Source of the DNA: CAWAND01 sp963727915
GTDB taxonomy: Bacteria > Chloroflexota > Anaerolineae > Anaerolineales > E44-bin32
Reading direction: 5' to 3'
Length of the DNA: 64,000 bases
Assembly (NCBI GenBank): GCA_963727915.1
Contig: CAVSID010000004.1
Coordinates: 620,001-684,000, forward strand
Part shown: piece after piece, positions 18,708-27,864 of the stretch
Layout of the letters: every line of letters starts with the position of its first letter
How positions within the stretch are numbered: the stretch's first letter is position 1
Notes under the pieces: model-generated
Database searches by the model: none
The model's input: only the letters and a program-made list of their open reading frames with translations
What the model was told of the DNA's origin: nothing
Made by a program: the position numbers and the translations under genes

Positions 18708-20004
18708 TCAAAACGCCCGGCCGGCCAGCTGATTGCCGCCCACCTGGCTCAATGCACTGAACAGGTAGTACATACGGACGTTGAAAGGACCCAATGACGG
18801 CGTCTCGTCATCCAACAGCCGGTCATCTCCGATGACTCGCTCAACAGCAGGAAAGCTAATCTGCTCCTCGTCCGATCCCACGCTGACGATGGCGTCCGCC
18901 TCGGGCACGCTGAAGAAGAGCGGGAAGTCCCTCCCGTCGGCGCCGGGGCTCTCATAGGAGAGAACCGTCGTCTTGATCCCCGCTTTCTCCATGTACTGGC
19001 ATGCCAGCATCATGTCAATGGCAGAGTTGCCGCCGCCCTCGGCGGAGAGCACCACGCCCTGCACACCCAGGAAGCCGGCCAGCTTGGCTGCCCAATATGA
19101 CGACCTCTCTTTTTCCATCTGTGTGTAGTTGTGCCCGCGGTTGAGGATCACGCCGGCGAAGTTGATGTCCTTGCCATGCCGCTGGCGCAATGCCCTGATC
19201 ACGGGATTGTTCTGGTGCATCCAGGTCGGGTTCTTGAAGCATGCGTAGACATGCACCCCGCTCACGAGTGCCCCATCCATAATCTCGGCAGGGTGGATTA
19301 GCGTTGGCACCAGGTTTTCAACGGTGCGGCCGTACAGGTAGGTGTCGGCCATGCTGCCCTGCCCCTGCACCTGATAGAAGTAGGCGACCGTGGGAAGGGT
19401 TGGATCCACCTCGGACAAGTCGTACACGTCGGTCTCATCTGGCGGCCGGTTCACAGCTGCCCCAGCAAGATGATCGGCAACACGCAGCGATGCGCGGCGA
19501 ATCGCATCGTCGTAGTCTGCGTTGTCCAGTTCCGGTTGAGGCGCCAGCGAAAGCACCAGATGAGTGATCTCAGAGACCGGGCTGTAGACAGCCGTCGCCC
19601 CGCTCATGTCGACGATAGCTTCCCTGGCTGCAAGCAGCCCGGAAAAGGGTTGTGGAAACCGCGACGATGTCGTCACGCCCACGCCAGCGAGACGGGCCGT
19701 CACACCCTGTCCTACGGTTTCCGGCCCACCCAAGAAGCCAGGGAAGACCACCCCCGGACCCTCCAGTTTTCGTCTCGGTTCGACCACGTCCAGGCAGTGC
19801 ACGATTTCGCGTGGACTCCCCCGGCCGGGCGACATCGAGCTCGACCCGGTCGATGCGCGGGTCTTGCAGCACAAGCGATCGGACCTGCGCCTCGTCCACC
19901 CGGAGAATCCGGCCATCCAGGCAAGTCTCACCGGCCAGCTGTATATCGTCAACCTGGTGTGTTTCAAGCTCCAACCGATAGGGCAGACCCAACACGCTGC
20001 TCAC
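18708..20004 (-). CDS. grdE: GrdE/GrdI-like component B proprotein lacking the pyruvoyl-forming cysteine
   Basis: About 432 residues, homologous along its length to GrdE, the proprotein that is normally cut at Asn-Cys to give a pyruvoyl-containing subunit binding the substrate amine. The GTG start at 20004 is eight bases after the preceding stop: MSSVLGLPYRLELE, then ELDVARPGES, a frame change near 19815, then LEGPGVVFPGFLGGPETVGQG, DMSGATAVYSP, LPTVAYFYQVQGQGSMADTYLYG, ALRQRHGKDINFAGVIL, KERSSYWAAKLAGFLG. At the processing site, family members read SGNC-V-SAC; here it is SGVH-V-YAC, so the scissile Asn-Cys is Val-His. Pyruvoyl formation by the known route looks impossible. It is followed by grdB. 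Confidence 0.86.
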
Positions 20005-20011
20005 CTGGCTT

Positions 20012-21022
20012 TCAGAATGTGACGATCACACGGTAGGTATCCGGCTGGATGGCCAGCTCAAATGCGTCTTTGATGTTCTCCAGGGGAACCTGTTTCTGGA
20101 TCAACGGCCGGACGTCGATGAGCCGCTTTCCCAGCAAGAGCGACGCCGTTTCAAATCCATCGGTTGAGGGATGGCGAGCGCCGGTCAGAGTTACTTGTTT
20201 GCGATGGATGAAGTTCGGATCGATGCTCAATTCGGTCGGCGGGTGCGCCGATGCGAAGAACATCACCGTGCCGAACTCGGCCACCATCTGAAGGGCATCC
20301 AGGTTGGCCTGATGGTTGCCGATAGCCACGATGACGATGTCGGCTCCCTTGCCGGCCGTCAGTTCTCGCACACGCTCGGGCGCATCTTCATACTTGGGGT
20401 TGACGGTGGCATCCGCGCCCAACTCGAGGGCATATGCATTCCGCTTCTGATCGACCTCGCTGACGATCACTCGCACCCCGTGACGCTTGGCGATCATCAT
20501 GTTGAGCATACCCATCGGCCCAGCGCCGATGACGACGACATCCTGGCCAAGCGACATCTTCAACTTGCGCGCCGAGTGGATCACACACGCTGTGGGTTCG
20601 GTGAAGCAGCCTTCTTCGAAGGTCAGGTCCGGCGCCAGCGAGTAAACACTACCCACCGGGACGGCTTTGAACTCGGACAACCCCATCGGTCCCCACAGGC
20701 CGGCGTATTCCATACGATAGCGGTCCAGGTCGTGGGCGCCGGCGGGGCGCGGCCCAGGGGCGATGCGGTCCCCTAGCTTGAGGTCGGTCTTGGTGCCTTC
20801 GCCGATTTCGGCCACAACGCCAGCGTATTCGTGTCCCCCGGCGAACGGTCTGCGGGTTTCTTTGTCGACGCCAGAGTAGGTCCGCTGCTCCCACGTGCAC
20901 AGGCCACAGGCTTTGGTCTCGATCAGGATTTCACCGGGCCCGGGAGTTGGCTTGGGGACCTCCTGCAGTTCGACCTGGCGCACGTCGGTGACGACGGCGA
21001 CCTTCATCATTTCTCCACTCAT
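20012..21022 (-). CDS. Zinc-dependent medium-chain dehydrogenase (second of two paralogues)
   Basis: MDR-superfamily alcohol/polyol dehydrogenase of about 337 residues. The catalytic zinc site is visible: ETKACGLCTWEQRTYSG (Cys), AGGHEYAGVVAEIGEG (His-Glu), then FTEPTACVIHS. The NAD-binding stretch is VVVIGAGPMGMLNMMIAKRHG. The structural-zinc four-Cys loop is missing, unlike the paralogue at 25593-26657. Both share the unusual CTWEQR segment and the C-terminal DTYRVIV, so they arose by duplication. The ATG at 21022 has GAGG six bases upstream; the TTG at 21040 overlaps the transporter stop. It stands immediately before grdE, so its product may be the Grd substrate or precursor. Confidence 0.85.
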   Translation of the reverse strand: MSGEMMKVAVVTDVRQVELQEVPKPTPGPGEILIETKACGLCTWEQRTYSGVDKETRRPFAGGHEYAGVVAEIGEGTKTDLKLGDRIAPGPRPAGAHDLDRYRMEYAGLWGPMGLSEFKAVPVGSVYSLAPDLTFEEGCFTEPTACVIHSARKLKMSLGQDVVVIGAGPMGMLNMMIAKRHGVRVIVSEVDQKRNAYALELGADATVNPKYEDAPERVRELTAGKGADIVIVAIGNHQANLDALQMVAEFGTVMFFASAHPPTELSIDPNFIHRKQVTLTGARHPSTDGFETASLLLGKRLIDVRPLIQKQVPLENIKDAFELAIQPDTYRVIVTF

Positions 21023-21036
21023 CGGGTTCCTCACTT

Positions 21037-22029
21037 TCAAGGGATGACGTCACCGGACTCCACGACAGCCGGTGAGGCGACATCCACCTTGGTCAGCTGG
21101 ACGTACACGACGCCGATCACGGTCAACACCGTGCCTGCGATCATCAACGCGTTCAGTGGCTCCCCCAACAGGAAGAAGGCCAGGATGGCAGACAGAACGG
21201 GGTTCATCCCGTTGATGGTTGCCACACTGGCGACCGCCGCAAACGACAGCGCCTGAGCAATCGTAATCTGGGCGGCAGCCGTCAGCACCCCGGCCAGTAG
21301 GACGCTTCCCAGTGCCGGCAGGCTCACTTCGGCGATTAAGCCCCCGCGCCCGATCACGAGCAGAACGGTGAACAGCAGAACGATCGCCCATGCATTCCCG
21401 ACCGCCAAGATCAGGTATTTGTCGACTCCCTTTGTCAGGGCATAGCGCGTGCAGTTCGACCCGGCACCCCAGGCTACCGCCGGGATCAGCGCCAGGGGCA
21501 GGGCCAGCAGGACGCTGGCCGGCACATCCCCGCCGACCGATCGGCCATATCCCAGCATCGCCACACCCAGCACGGCTCCGACCACCCCGACCAGCATCTT
21601 GCGCGTCAGCGCCTCCCCCAAGAAGATGGCGGCGAACAAGGCGCTCCAAAAGATGCTGGTCGCCAGTACCGGCTGCGTGAGCACCACGCCCCCCGTTCGC
21701 AGGGCATAGAAGTAGCCCACCGTCCCGACCACCGTGGTCAGAGTGCCGCCCAGACAAATCACGGCCAGCACGCGCCATCCGACGAAGGACGGTGCCCGCG
21801 GATCGAGGCGTCGCAGCTCGGCTGGGGCCCGCAGCACGCGGAACCAAGCCACGGAGACAACCGGTAGCAGCCGGAGGCCGGGGGCCACGAAGGGATGGAT
21901 CGAGACCGAGGCCACCCGGCTAAAGATGGCCGCCAAGGCATAAGCCATGGCGCTGCCGGACGCCCACAGCTCGCCGGGCCCAACTGCGACCCGGCGAGCC
22001 TTCTCGGCGGATTGTCCTTCCGCCTGCAT
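21037..22029 (-). CDS. EamA/DMT-family transporter
   Basis: About 330 residues, ten hydrophobic segments in two repeats of the EamA fold, for example LAVICLGGTLTTVVGTVGYFYALR, PVLATSIFWSALFAAIFLGEAL and MNPVLSAILAFFLLGEPLNALMIAGTVLTVIGVVYVQL. Such inner-membrane carriers export (sometimes import) small metabolites. It is coupled to its neighbours: its ATG overlaps the aldolase stop by one base (TAATG). It may export an end product of the PTS/Grd pathway; that is inference from position only. Intact. Confidence 0.85.
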   Translation of the reverse strand: MQAEGQSAEKARRVAVGPGELWASGSAMAYALAAIFSRVASVSIHPFVAPGLRLLPVVSVAWFRVLRAPAELRRLDPRAPSFVGWRVLAVICLGGTLTTVVGTVGYFYALRTGGVVLTQPVLATSIFWSALFAAIFLGEALTRKMLVGVVGAVLGVAMLGYGRSVGGDVPASVLLALPLALIPAVAWGAGSNCTRYALTKGVDKYLILAVGNAWAIVLLFTVLLVIGRGGLIAEVSLPALGSVLLAGVLTAAAQITIAQALSFAAVASVATINGMNPVLSAILAFFLLGEPLNALMIAGTVLTVIGVVYVQLTKVDVASPAVVESGDVIP

Positions 22030-22808
22030 TAGGCGGGGACCTTGCCCATCACTTTCAAAGCATCGGCGACGCTGGCGTTCTCGTGGATGAGAGCGACCAG
22101 GGCGGCCACGATGCGGCCCGGCTGCGGATGGCTGAAGATGTTGCGGCCAATAGCCACGCCGCTGGCACCGTGATCCAGAGCCACCTTCACGAATTTCAGC
22201 AGATCCTCGTCGCTGTCCGCCTTGGCGCCACCTAAGATCACAACCGGCACAGGGCAGTTCTGGGCGACGATGTCGAAATCGGCGGGATCGGCGGTCGACA
22301 GAGTTTTGACGAAATCGGCTCCGGCCTCAGCGCCGACTCGCGCACCGGCGGCGATGGCTGACGGTGTGCGCATGTCCTCGCCACCGCCCCATCCCCCAGG
22401 GATGGTCTCAGACAGCAGCGGCATCCCCCACGCCGCGCAGTCATGGCCCAGCTTGATCTGGGCCAAGATGGACGGCTCGGGATTGGCCTGGAAGGGGTAA
22501 ACCAGGACCTTGACCGCATCGGCTCCCATGCGCAGGGCGTGCTCGACGGCCTTGTCCGTCGCCGGTTGGGCAGCGGAGGGGATGGTCAGGATCAGTCCGG
22601 CGCTCCCGATCTCATCCCGGCATGCTTCCGCCGTGCCGGCGGTGGTCATGATGGCATCCGCCCCGCCCGCCACACACTCAGCCACGGTCTTATGCGGTTC
22701 AATCAAGCCTTCAAGCGGGGCATTCATAAAGCCCACATGGTCCATGGCGACGACCAACGTGCGGCCATCGGGCTTGAAAATGCGGTGCATCCGACGTTTG
22801 GTGAACAT
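22029..22808 (-). CDS. Class I aldolase, DhnA/LsrF-like
   Basis: About 259 residues of the DeoC/FbaB/LsrF TIM-barrel family. The start at 22808 is fixed by AAGGAGAAAAC just upstream. Seen: RTLVVAMDHVGFMNAPLEGL, HALRMGADAVKVLVYP, MPLLSETIPGG, AGADFVKTLS with the likely Schiff-base lysine K168, PVVILGGAK, and GASGVAIGRNIFSHPQP binding phosphate. Relatives cleave or condense phosphorylated sugars or ketones. Between the PTS genes and dehydrogenases it most likely cleaves the phosphorylated, oxidised import product. Substrate specificity cannot be set from sequence. Intact. Confidence 0.85.
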   Translation of the reverse strand: MFTKRRMHRIFKPDGRTLVVAMDHVGFMNAPLEGLIEPHKTVAECVAGGADAIMTTAGTAEACRDEIGSAGLILTIPSAAQPATDKAVEHALRMGADAVKVLVYPFQANPEPSILAQIKLGHDCAAWGMPLLSETIPGGWGGGEDMRTPSAIAAGARVGAEAGADFVKTLSTADPADFDIVAQNCPVPVVILGGAKADSDEDLLKFVKVALDHGASGVAIGRNIFSHPQPGRIVAALVALIHENASVADALKVMGKVPA

Positions 22809-22958
22809 GTTTTCTCCTTGTGTAGATACGGTGTGCTTCGATGCCTGCAATTCAACAATGATGGCGTGACGGCGGGTCCTCCTGTTTGCCAGGCCCATTT
22901 GGGCCCGCCGTCGACTTCAGGCTAGTACGAGCGATCCCCGACGGCCTTTCTCGACCGA

Positions 22959-24068
22959 CTAGAAGTGAGACATCAGTTGCAGCGGCGTGGATGGATCCAG
23001 GTTGACCGAGAGGAAGCCGAAGACCACGGCCACCACCAGGAACCCAATCACAAAGTTCACCGCGGCCCGCATGTTGCCTCGGCGCTGCCCAAAGAACAGG
23101 GCGAAGATGATCAGCAACGCAATGCCGATCAACGTCGGTACCCCGTGCGAGCTGAAGACGCCGAACGCGTTGTGGCCTAGCGCCGCATAGTGTGAAACCG
23201 ACTCGATAAGCGCTGACGCCAAGGTAATACCAAAGAGATACAGAATAACGTCGATGACCGAGATCCCTCGTCGCAGGAGAAAGATCACGACCAGCATCAG
23301 GATCAGTGGCAGGAGTGATGGGTACAGCTTGTCGAACACATCCTTCTGGAGCGAGAAGGTCTGCGTGACGGCGCTGTCGCCGGTCCCGGTGATGACGCTC
23401 CACTGGATGCCGGTTGAAACCGTCACGTACTGGGCTGCCAGCGCGCCGAGCACGGCGGCGCCAAGCACGGACGCGCCGGTCCGGACATCGTCGAGAAGCC
23501 CGGTCTGCAGCAGTTGAGAAACGAGCGCCTGCCCCTGACGGTAGCCCTCGTAGTACAGCCACCAGCCAAAGGCGAAGGTGTAGGCCGCGGCGGCGATGAA
23601 GTAGATGATGGGACCCAAGATGCCTGAGGTAGCACCATTGGATGCCAGCGCCACGCCGATGGCGATCGACTGCCACACAGGGAACCAGGTGCCCTGCTTG
23701 AGCGTGTCGCCCAGGCCGGCGAACGGGCCCATCAGGCCGGATTTGACGTTGGTGATGGCCTCGTCGTCGATCTCGGTATTGCCCATCGCCCGCTGTTCTT
23801 CCATGGCGATGACCATGCCATGGATCACACCGCCGGTGTCGGGCTCGGTGTTGAAGAAGACCAGGTGCCGTTTGAGGGCCGCCTTGATGTCTTCGGGGTT
23901 CTTGTAGAGCTTCTTGATGATGGGCGCCATGGCGTGGGCAAAGCCCGAGCCCTGGTAGATCTCCCAGTTGTAGTTCCCGTGGGCGAAGAACAACCAGCGG
24001 ATCCAGGAGGCGAAAACGTCACCCCGAGTGATGACTCTCTTGGGGCCACTGTCAGCTGGCGCTTGCAT
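22959..24068 (-). CDS. PTS mannose/fructose/sorbose family, EIID membrane component
   Basis: About 369 residues. The family signature is at the N-terminus: RWLFFAHGNYNWEIYQGSGFAHAMAPIIKKLY, then LKRHLVFFNTEPDTGGVIHGMVIAMEE and VKSGLMGPFAGLGDTLKQGTW. At least five hydrophobic segments follow, with an extra C-terminal portion (roughly residues 220-369) longer than the usual 280-residue IID. With IIC it forms the transport channel. The start has GAGGAGG upstream and overlaps the IIC stop by 17 bases. A 150-base gap follows before the aldolase. Confidence 0.9.
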   Translation of the reverse strand: MQAPADSGPKRVITRGDVFASWIRWLFFAHGNYNWEIYQGSGFAHAMAPIIKKLYKNPEDIKAALKRHLVFFNTEPDTGGVIHGMVIAMEEQRAMGNTEIDDEAITNVKSGLMGPFAGLGDTLKQGTWFPVWQSIAIGVALASNGATSGILGPIIYFIAAAAYTFAFGWWLYYEGYRQGQALVSQLLQTGLLDDVRTGASVLGAAVLGALAAQYVTVSTGIQWSVITGTGDSAVTQTFSLQKDVFDKLYPSLLPLILMLVVIFLLRRGISVIDVILYLFGITLASALIESVSHYAALGHNAFGVFSSHGVPTLIGIALLIIFALFFGQRRGNMRAAVNFVIGFLVVAVVFGFLSVNLDPSTPLQLMSHF

Positions 24069-24963
24069 TTTGGCCTCCTCTCCGGGTCAGCATGATGTGC
24101 AGCACTGCCATGCCGAGGGCGATCACGGCGATAGCGATGATGTTCGTCTGGGTCAAAGCCGCCACGGTGAAGAAGATCAACAGATAGGCGAGTACCGCCC
24201 GGTTGTAGATCAAGCTCAGGTTGAGCGCGATCCCAACCGCCGGCAGCACGGCCCCGGCGATGATGAACCAGTCACGAACCCAGCGCCAATCCGCAGAACC
24301 GCCGCGGAACGGGTCAATGGCATCGAACAGAGCGTTCAAAGCCGACGATCCGATCAGGGCCAGAATCACCACCGGGATGAAGGTCGTGACGAACACGTAG
24401 ATCTGTCCCGGCAGCCAGTTCATGAGCGCTACACGATCGATATCGCCCGCCTCGGCGGCTTCGTTCTGCCAGCGGACGAAGCCCACGTCGACGCTCATCC
24501 GGCTGTAGAACGCCAGCGTGCCGAGGATTCCCAGCGGCGCTGCGATAGCGATGGCTTGTTCGGGGCCAAGGCCTGCCGACATAGCCAGGGCGGTGCCCAG
24601 CCAGCCAGCCAGCGACGGGTCGGCGGGCTGCGTGCCACCGGCGGAGATCACACCCAAGAAGACCAGGTTGATGCTTGCGCCGATGAGGATGCCCTGCCCC
24701 ATGTTGCCCATGATCAGGCCGACAAACATGCCACCGATGATCGGCCAGCGGGTGAAGTTGAAACCGAGATTAGGAGTGAAGGAACTGTTGGTCCACCAGT
24801 AGCCGGCTGCTACCAGGATCGCCTGGAGCAGCGTCAGCCTGGCGCTTGTCGCTTGAGCCGCCGGTTCGCCAGCCGAAGCCGCCCAGGCGGAAACCTGGAA
24901 CAGCAGGGCTGCGAGCCAGACGATGCCCAGGACAGCAACAGCCTTCTTTTTCGTGAATTTCAT
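24052..24963 (-). CDS. PTS mannose/fructose/sorbose family, EIIC membrane component
   Basis: About 303 residues. The ATG at 24963 follows GGAGGACGAATCC. The protein opens with a signal-like stretch, MKFTKKKAVAVLGIVWLAAL, ahead of the family core: TRWPIIGGMFVGLIMGNMGQGILIGASINLVFLGVISAGG, LAMSAGLGPEQAIAIAAPLGILG, then several hydrophobic segments. It is the sugar-translocating subunit and pairs with the overlapping IID gene. The signal-like N-terminal extension is unusual for IIC proteins, which normally begin near the first transmembrane helix. Confidence 0.88.
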   Translation of the reverse strand: MKFTKKKAVAVLGIVWLAALLFQVSAWAASAGEPAAQATSARLTLLQAILVAAGYWWTNSSFTPNLGFNFTRWPIIGGMFVGLIMGNMGQGILIGASINLVFLGVISAGGTQPADPSLAGWLGTALAMSAGLGPEQAIAIAAPLGILGTLAFYSRMSVDVGFVRWQNEAAEAGDIDRVALMNWLPGQIYVFVTTFIPVVILALIGSSALNALFDAIDPFRGGSADWRWVRDWFIIAGAVLPAVGIALNLSLIYNRAVLAYLLIFFTVAALTQTNIIAIAVIALGMAVLHIMLTRRGGQNASAS

Positions 24964-25036
24964 GGATTCGTCCTCCAAAGAGCCTTATGGCTTGGTAAGT
25001 GCGGACGGACGTCCAAAGTCATGAGTTGAAGTCAAA

Positions 25037-25519
25037 TCACCTCCCTCCAAGGCTGGCAAGATCGACAGCGGGATCGCTCGGAACCATCTTCAATTCGACC
25101 ATCACACCCATGGCCTGGATCTTTCGAAGGGTTTCGACCTCATCGTCGGAGGCCGAGACATTGCGGTGGAGCTTGGTGCGGCCCGGGCCCCCCCCCATGC
25201 CGCCGACATTCAGGCTGTCGAATGACACGCCGTTCTGAAGCAGGGTTAACATCTGCTCCGGGCCGCGGGTAATGAGCAGCACCCTGCGCGGGTCGTCGGC
25301 TTTGTCCTTGAAATCCTGTATCGTCTCATCCACCGAGAGCACGCGCAGGCTCTTGTCGGGCGGTTTGGTCATGGCCAGGACCTGCTGCAGGAACTGGTCT
25401 TTTCTGGCCTTGTCGTCGCACACCAGGATTTCGTCGCAGTGACCTATATGTTGGAGCCAGGCCGTGACCACTTGCCCGTGGATGAGTCGGTCATCTACTC
25501 TGGCAAGGGCAATTTCCAT
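25037..25519 (-). CDS. PTS mannose/fructose/sorbose family, EIIB phosphocarrier
   Basis: 160-residue cytoplasmic IIB protein. It begins MEIALARVDDRLIHGQVVTAWLQ, where H14 of RLIHGQV is the phosphorylated residue of the family, and continues with DEILVCDDKARKDQFLQQVLAM and the C-terminal VNVGGMG-like LNVGGMGGGPGRTKLHRNVSAS. It passes phosphate from IIA to the incoming substrate. AGGAG lies upstream of the start. The gene is separated from IIA by a dehydrogenase gene, an unusual order that ties the dehydrogenase to the transporter. Confidence 0.92.
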   Translation of the reverse strand: MEIALARVDDRLIHGQVVTAWLQHIGHCDEILVCDDKARKDQFLQQVLAMTKPPDKSLRVLSVDETIQDFKDKADDPRRVLLITRGPEQMLTLLQNGVSFDSLNVGGMGGGPGRTKLHRNVSASDDEVETLRKIQAMGVMVELKMVPSDPAVDLASLGGR

Positions 25520-25592
25520 GGGCCAACTCTCCTCCTCACGCTGCCGCGGATTCGGCGGCGGCTTCCCACCCTCCGCACCTCGTCTCGGGCTC

Positions 25593-26657
25593 TCAGGGGT
25601 TGACGATCACACGATAGGTGTCAACCTTCAGTGCCGCCTCGAAGGCGCTCTCGACATCATCCAGCGGGAACCTGGCGCTGATCAGCGGCTCCAGATCGAG
25701 CTCCTGGTTGGCGACGATCTCGGCAGCTTCGAAGAAGTCCTGGCGAGACTGGCTCATCGTGCCGGTGAGCACGACCTCGGTTTTGTGGAAGATGTTGGGG
25801 TCCACCTGGATCTTCTCCCCTTTGGGGAAGAAGCTGGAATACAGCATCACCCGTCCGCCGGGTGCCGAAGCGTTGACCGCCGGTTCAATCGTCGCACCAT
25901 GAGCGACACACACAAAGGTCGCGTCGGCGCCCCGCCCGCCGGTGAGCTCCTTCACCTTGGCCACATAGTCTTCTTCCAGCGGATTGAAGACCACATCGGC
26001 GCCGATGTCCATGGCCTTCTTGCGACGTCCCTCATCGGGTTCGCTGATGATCACCTCGGCGCCGCGGCGCTTGGCCAGCAGCAGGTGAAGCATGCCCATA
26101 ATTCCGGCACCGATGATGACAACTTTCTCGCGCGGGGCTATCTGGGCATGCTTGATGCTGCGCAGGACGCATGACAGGGGCTCGGTGAGGGCTGCGTGCT
26201 CGAAGGGCACGTGATCCGGCACCTTGTAGCAGTCGGCGCCCAGACGCAGCACGTACTGCCCCAGTCCGGCCGGCCCGGGGGTCGGCTGTGCATCACGGAC
26301 CTTGTACATGTTTTCACAAATGTTGTTCAGGCCGCGGCGGCACGATTCGCACTGCTCGCAGCGGACCAGGCCGGAGACGGTCACGTGATCGCCGGGCTTC
26401 ACGCTGAAGACGCGCTCGCCGACCTTGATTACCTCCCCTGAGACCTCGTGTCCGGCGGCCAAGGGATAGTGGGGATCTTCGCCCGTATACAACCGCTGTT
26501 CCCACGTACACAGGGCACAGGAATGGACCTTGACTAGCACCTGATCGCGATTGGGCTCTGGAATGGGAATCTCCTGGATCTCAAGATCCCTGGGACCCTT
26601 GAACACCATCTGGCGCATGACGCCGTTGGCCGAGCCGTTCGCTTGTGTGTCACTCAT
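25593..26657 (-). CDS. Zinc-dependent medium-chain dehydrogenase (sorbitol/threonine dehydrogenase-like)
   Basis: About 354 residues. Catalytic zinc ligands lie in VHSCALCTWEQRLYTG and AAGHEVSGEVIKVGE; the structural-zinc loop is complete (CEQCESCRRGLNNIC); the NAD fold is VVIIGAGIMGMLHLLLAKRRG. The ATG at 26657 follows AAGGAG and overlaps the IIA stop, so it is coupled to the PTS. A polyol or hydroxy-sugar phosphate is the natural guess for its substrate. It is paralogous to the gene at 20012-21022, which lacks the structural zinc. The placement between IIA and IIB argues that the enzyme acts directly on the imported compound. Confidence 0.87.
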   Translation of the reverse strand: MSDTQANGSANGVMRQMVFKGPRDLEIQEIPIPEPNRDQVLVKVHSCALCTWEQRLYTGEDPHYPLAAGHEVSGEVIKVGERVFSVKPGDHVTVSGLVRCEQCESCRRGLNNICENMYKVRDAQPTPGPAGLGQYVLRLGADCYKVPDHVPFEHAALTEPLSCVLRSIKHAQIAPREKVVIIGAGIMGMLHLLLAKRRGAEVIISEPDEGRRKKAMDIGADVVFNPLEEDYVAKVKELTGGRGADATFVCVAHGATIEPAVNASAPGGRVMLYSSFFPKGEKIQVDPNIFHKTEVVLTGTMSQSRQDFFEAAEIVANQELDLEPLISARFPLDDVESAFEAALKVDTYRVIVNP

Positions 26658-27087
26658 TGCCGCTTTGCTCCTTTGAAATCTGCGATTGAAGCCGCTCGCG
26701 CACGTCCACAATGCCGGAGTGCCCGGATTGGACGGCGACCTGGACCAATTCGTCCAGGGTCAGTTCATTCTCAGCGCCCATCATGACTTCCAACATCATC
26801 GGCAGGCTCACACCGGAAACCACAGCGCAGTTCCGCTGGTGCACACACAGCGCGGCTGCGTTGCTCGGTGTACCTCCAAACAAGTCGATCAACACCAGGA
26901 CGCCATCCCCTTTTTCGGCCTCGTCAATGGCTGCCAGCATCAGCTGGTACAGGCCCTCGAGGTTCGTGTCCAGATCGAGGTGAACGGTGCCAACCGGCTG
27001 TTGGTCGCCGATGATCATGCGGGCGCTGTTCGTCATTACACCGGCCAATTCGCCGTGGGCGGCAACGACCAGACCGACGGATGTCAT
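26650..27087 (-). CDS. PTS mannose/fructose/sorbose family, EIIA
   Basis: 145-residue IIA domain protein: MTSVGLVVAAHGELAGVM with the phosphorylatable H11, and VLVLIDLFGGTPSNAAALCV, the standard D-x-F-GG-TP-N-A motif. It accepts phosphate from HPr. Its start overlaps the GntR regulator's stop by four bases (ATGA) and its own stop overlaps the dehydrogenase. The last twenty residues are hydrophilic. Intact. Confidence 0.92.
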   Translation of the reverse strand: MTSVGLVVAAHGELAGVMTNSARMIIGDQQPVGTVHLDLDTNLEGLYQLMLAAIDEAEKGDGVLVLIDLFGGTPSNAAALCVHQRNCAVVSGVSLPMMLEVMMGAENELTLDELVQVAVQSGHSGIVDVRERLQSQISKEQSGNE

Positions 27088-27833
27088 TGGACGACACCCC
27101 CACCCCGGCTATCTCCCTTGAGTTCCAACTGGTATCGGTAGCGGTCCCCTCGGTACACGGCTGTGCTTACCTCCACGACAATTCCTTCCGGGTCGAAAAC
27201 GGTGCGTTTACCCCTAAGTCCCGGCACACCCGGATCGACCATCAGCAGTCTGGCCTCATGCCAGTTAACCAAGGAGGCTTCGATACTCTGCAGGGCGCGG
27301 TCCAGAGTGATACCGTACTCTTCTTTCATCACACGATAGAGTGAGTCTCGCGCAAAGTCGAAGCGCTCCATCCCCGGGCAGAGATGGGCGGGAATGCGCG
27401 GGTATTCGAGGCCGACTGGATCGCCGTTGATCAGCCGAACGCGATCCACGTGGTAGACGAGATCGCCAGGGTCGACGCCCAACACTTGCGCCAGGGTGGG
27501 ACTGGCCGGCTCCTGCTTGAACTCAATCAACTGGGATCTCACGTCCAGGTCATTGGAGCGCATATCTGCGCTGAACCCACTGAGCTGCTCCAGCTTCTGC
27601 TCGATCTTGGCCAAGCTGACGTACCATCCCTTGCCAACCCGACTCTGGAGACGCCCCCGGGCTTCGAGGTCAGTCAATGCCCGGCGTACCGTCATGCGGC
27701 TGATTCCCAGGGATTTTGAAAACTCCCTCTCGGAAGGCAGCGGTTCGCCTGGCATCAGATGCCCGCATGCCACAGCATCCAGCAACTGGTCCTCCAGCTG
27801 CTGATAGTGCGGTGTGATGCTGTTGGGATCCAT
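27084..27833 (-). CDS. GntR/HutC-family transcriptional regulator with UTRA domain
   Basis: N-terminal winged helix (GEPLPSEREFSKSLGISRMTVRRALTDLEARGRL) and C-terminal UTRA effector domain (VDRVRLINGDPVGLEYPRIP through EARLLMVDPGVPGLRGKRTVFDPEG). HutC-type proteins repress sugar or amino-acid operons until a small effector, often a sugar phosphate, binds. The start at 27833 has GGAG nine bases upstream; an ATG at 27881, overlapping HPr, is the alternative. It lies second in the PTS run, so it most likely controls that run and the divergent ptsI through the GGTATA-type repeats at 28398-28451. Confidence 0.88.
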   Translation of the reverse strand: MDPNSITPHYQQLEDQLLDAVACGHLMPGEPLPSEREFSKSLGISRMTVRRALTDLEARGRLQSRVGKGWYVSLAKIEQKLEQLSGFSADMRSNDLDVRSQLIEFKQEPASPTLAQVLGVDPGDLVYHVDRVRLINGDPVGLEYPRIPAHLCPGMERFDFARDSLYRVMKEEYGITLDRALQSIEASLVNWHEARLLMVDPGVPGLRGKRTVFDPEGIVVEVSTAVYRGDRYRYQLELKGDSRGGGVVQ

Positions 27834-27864
27834 GTCGAGCATCTCCATCACCTTGAGGCGGCTG

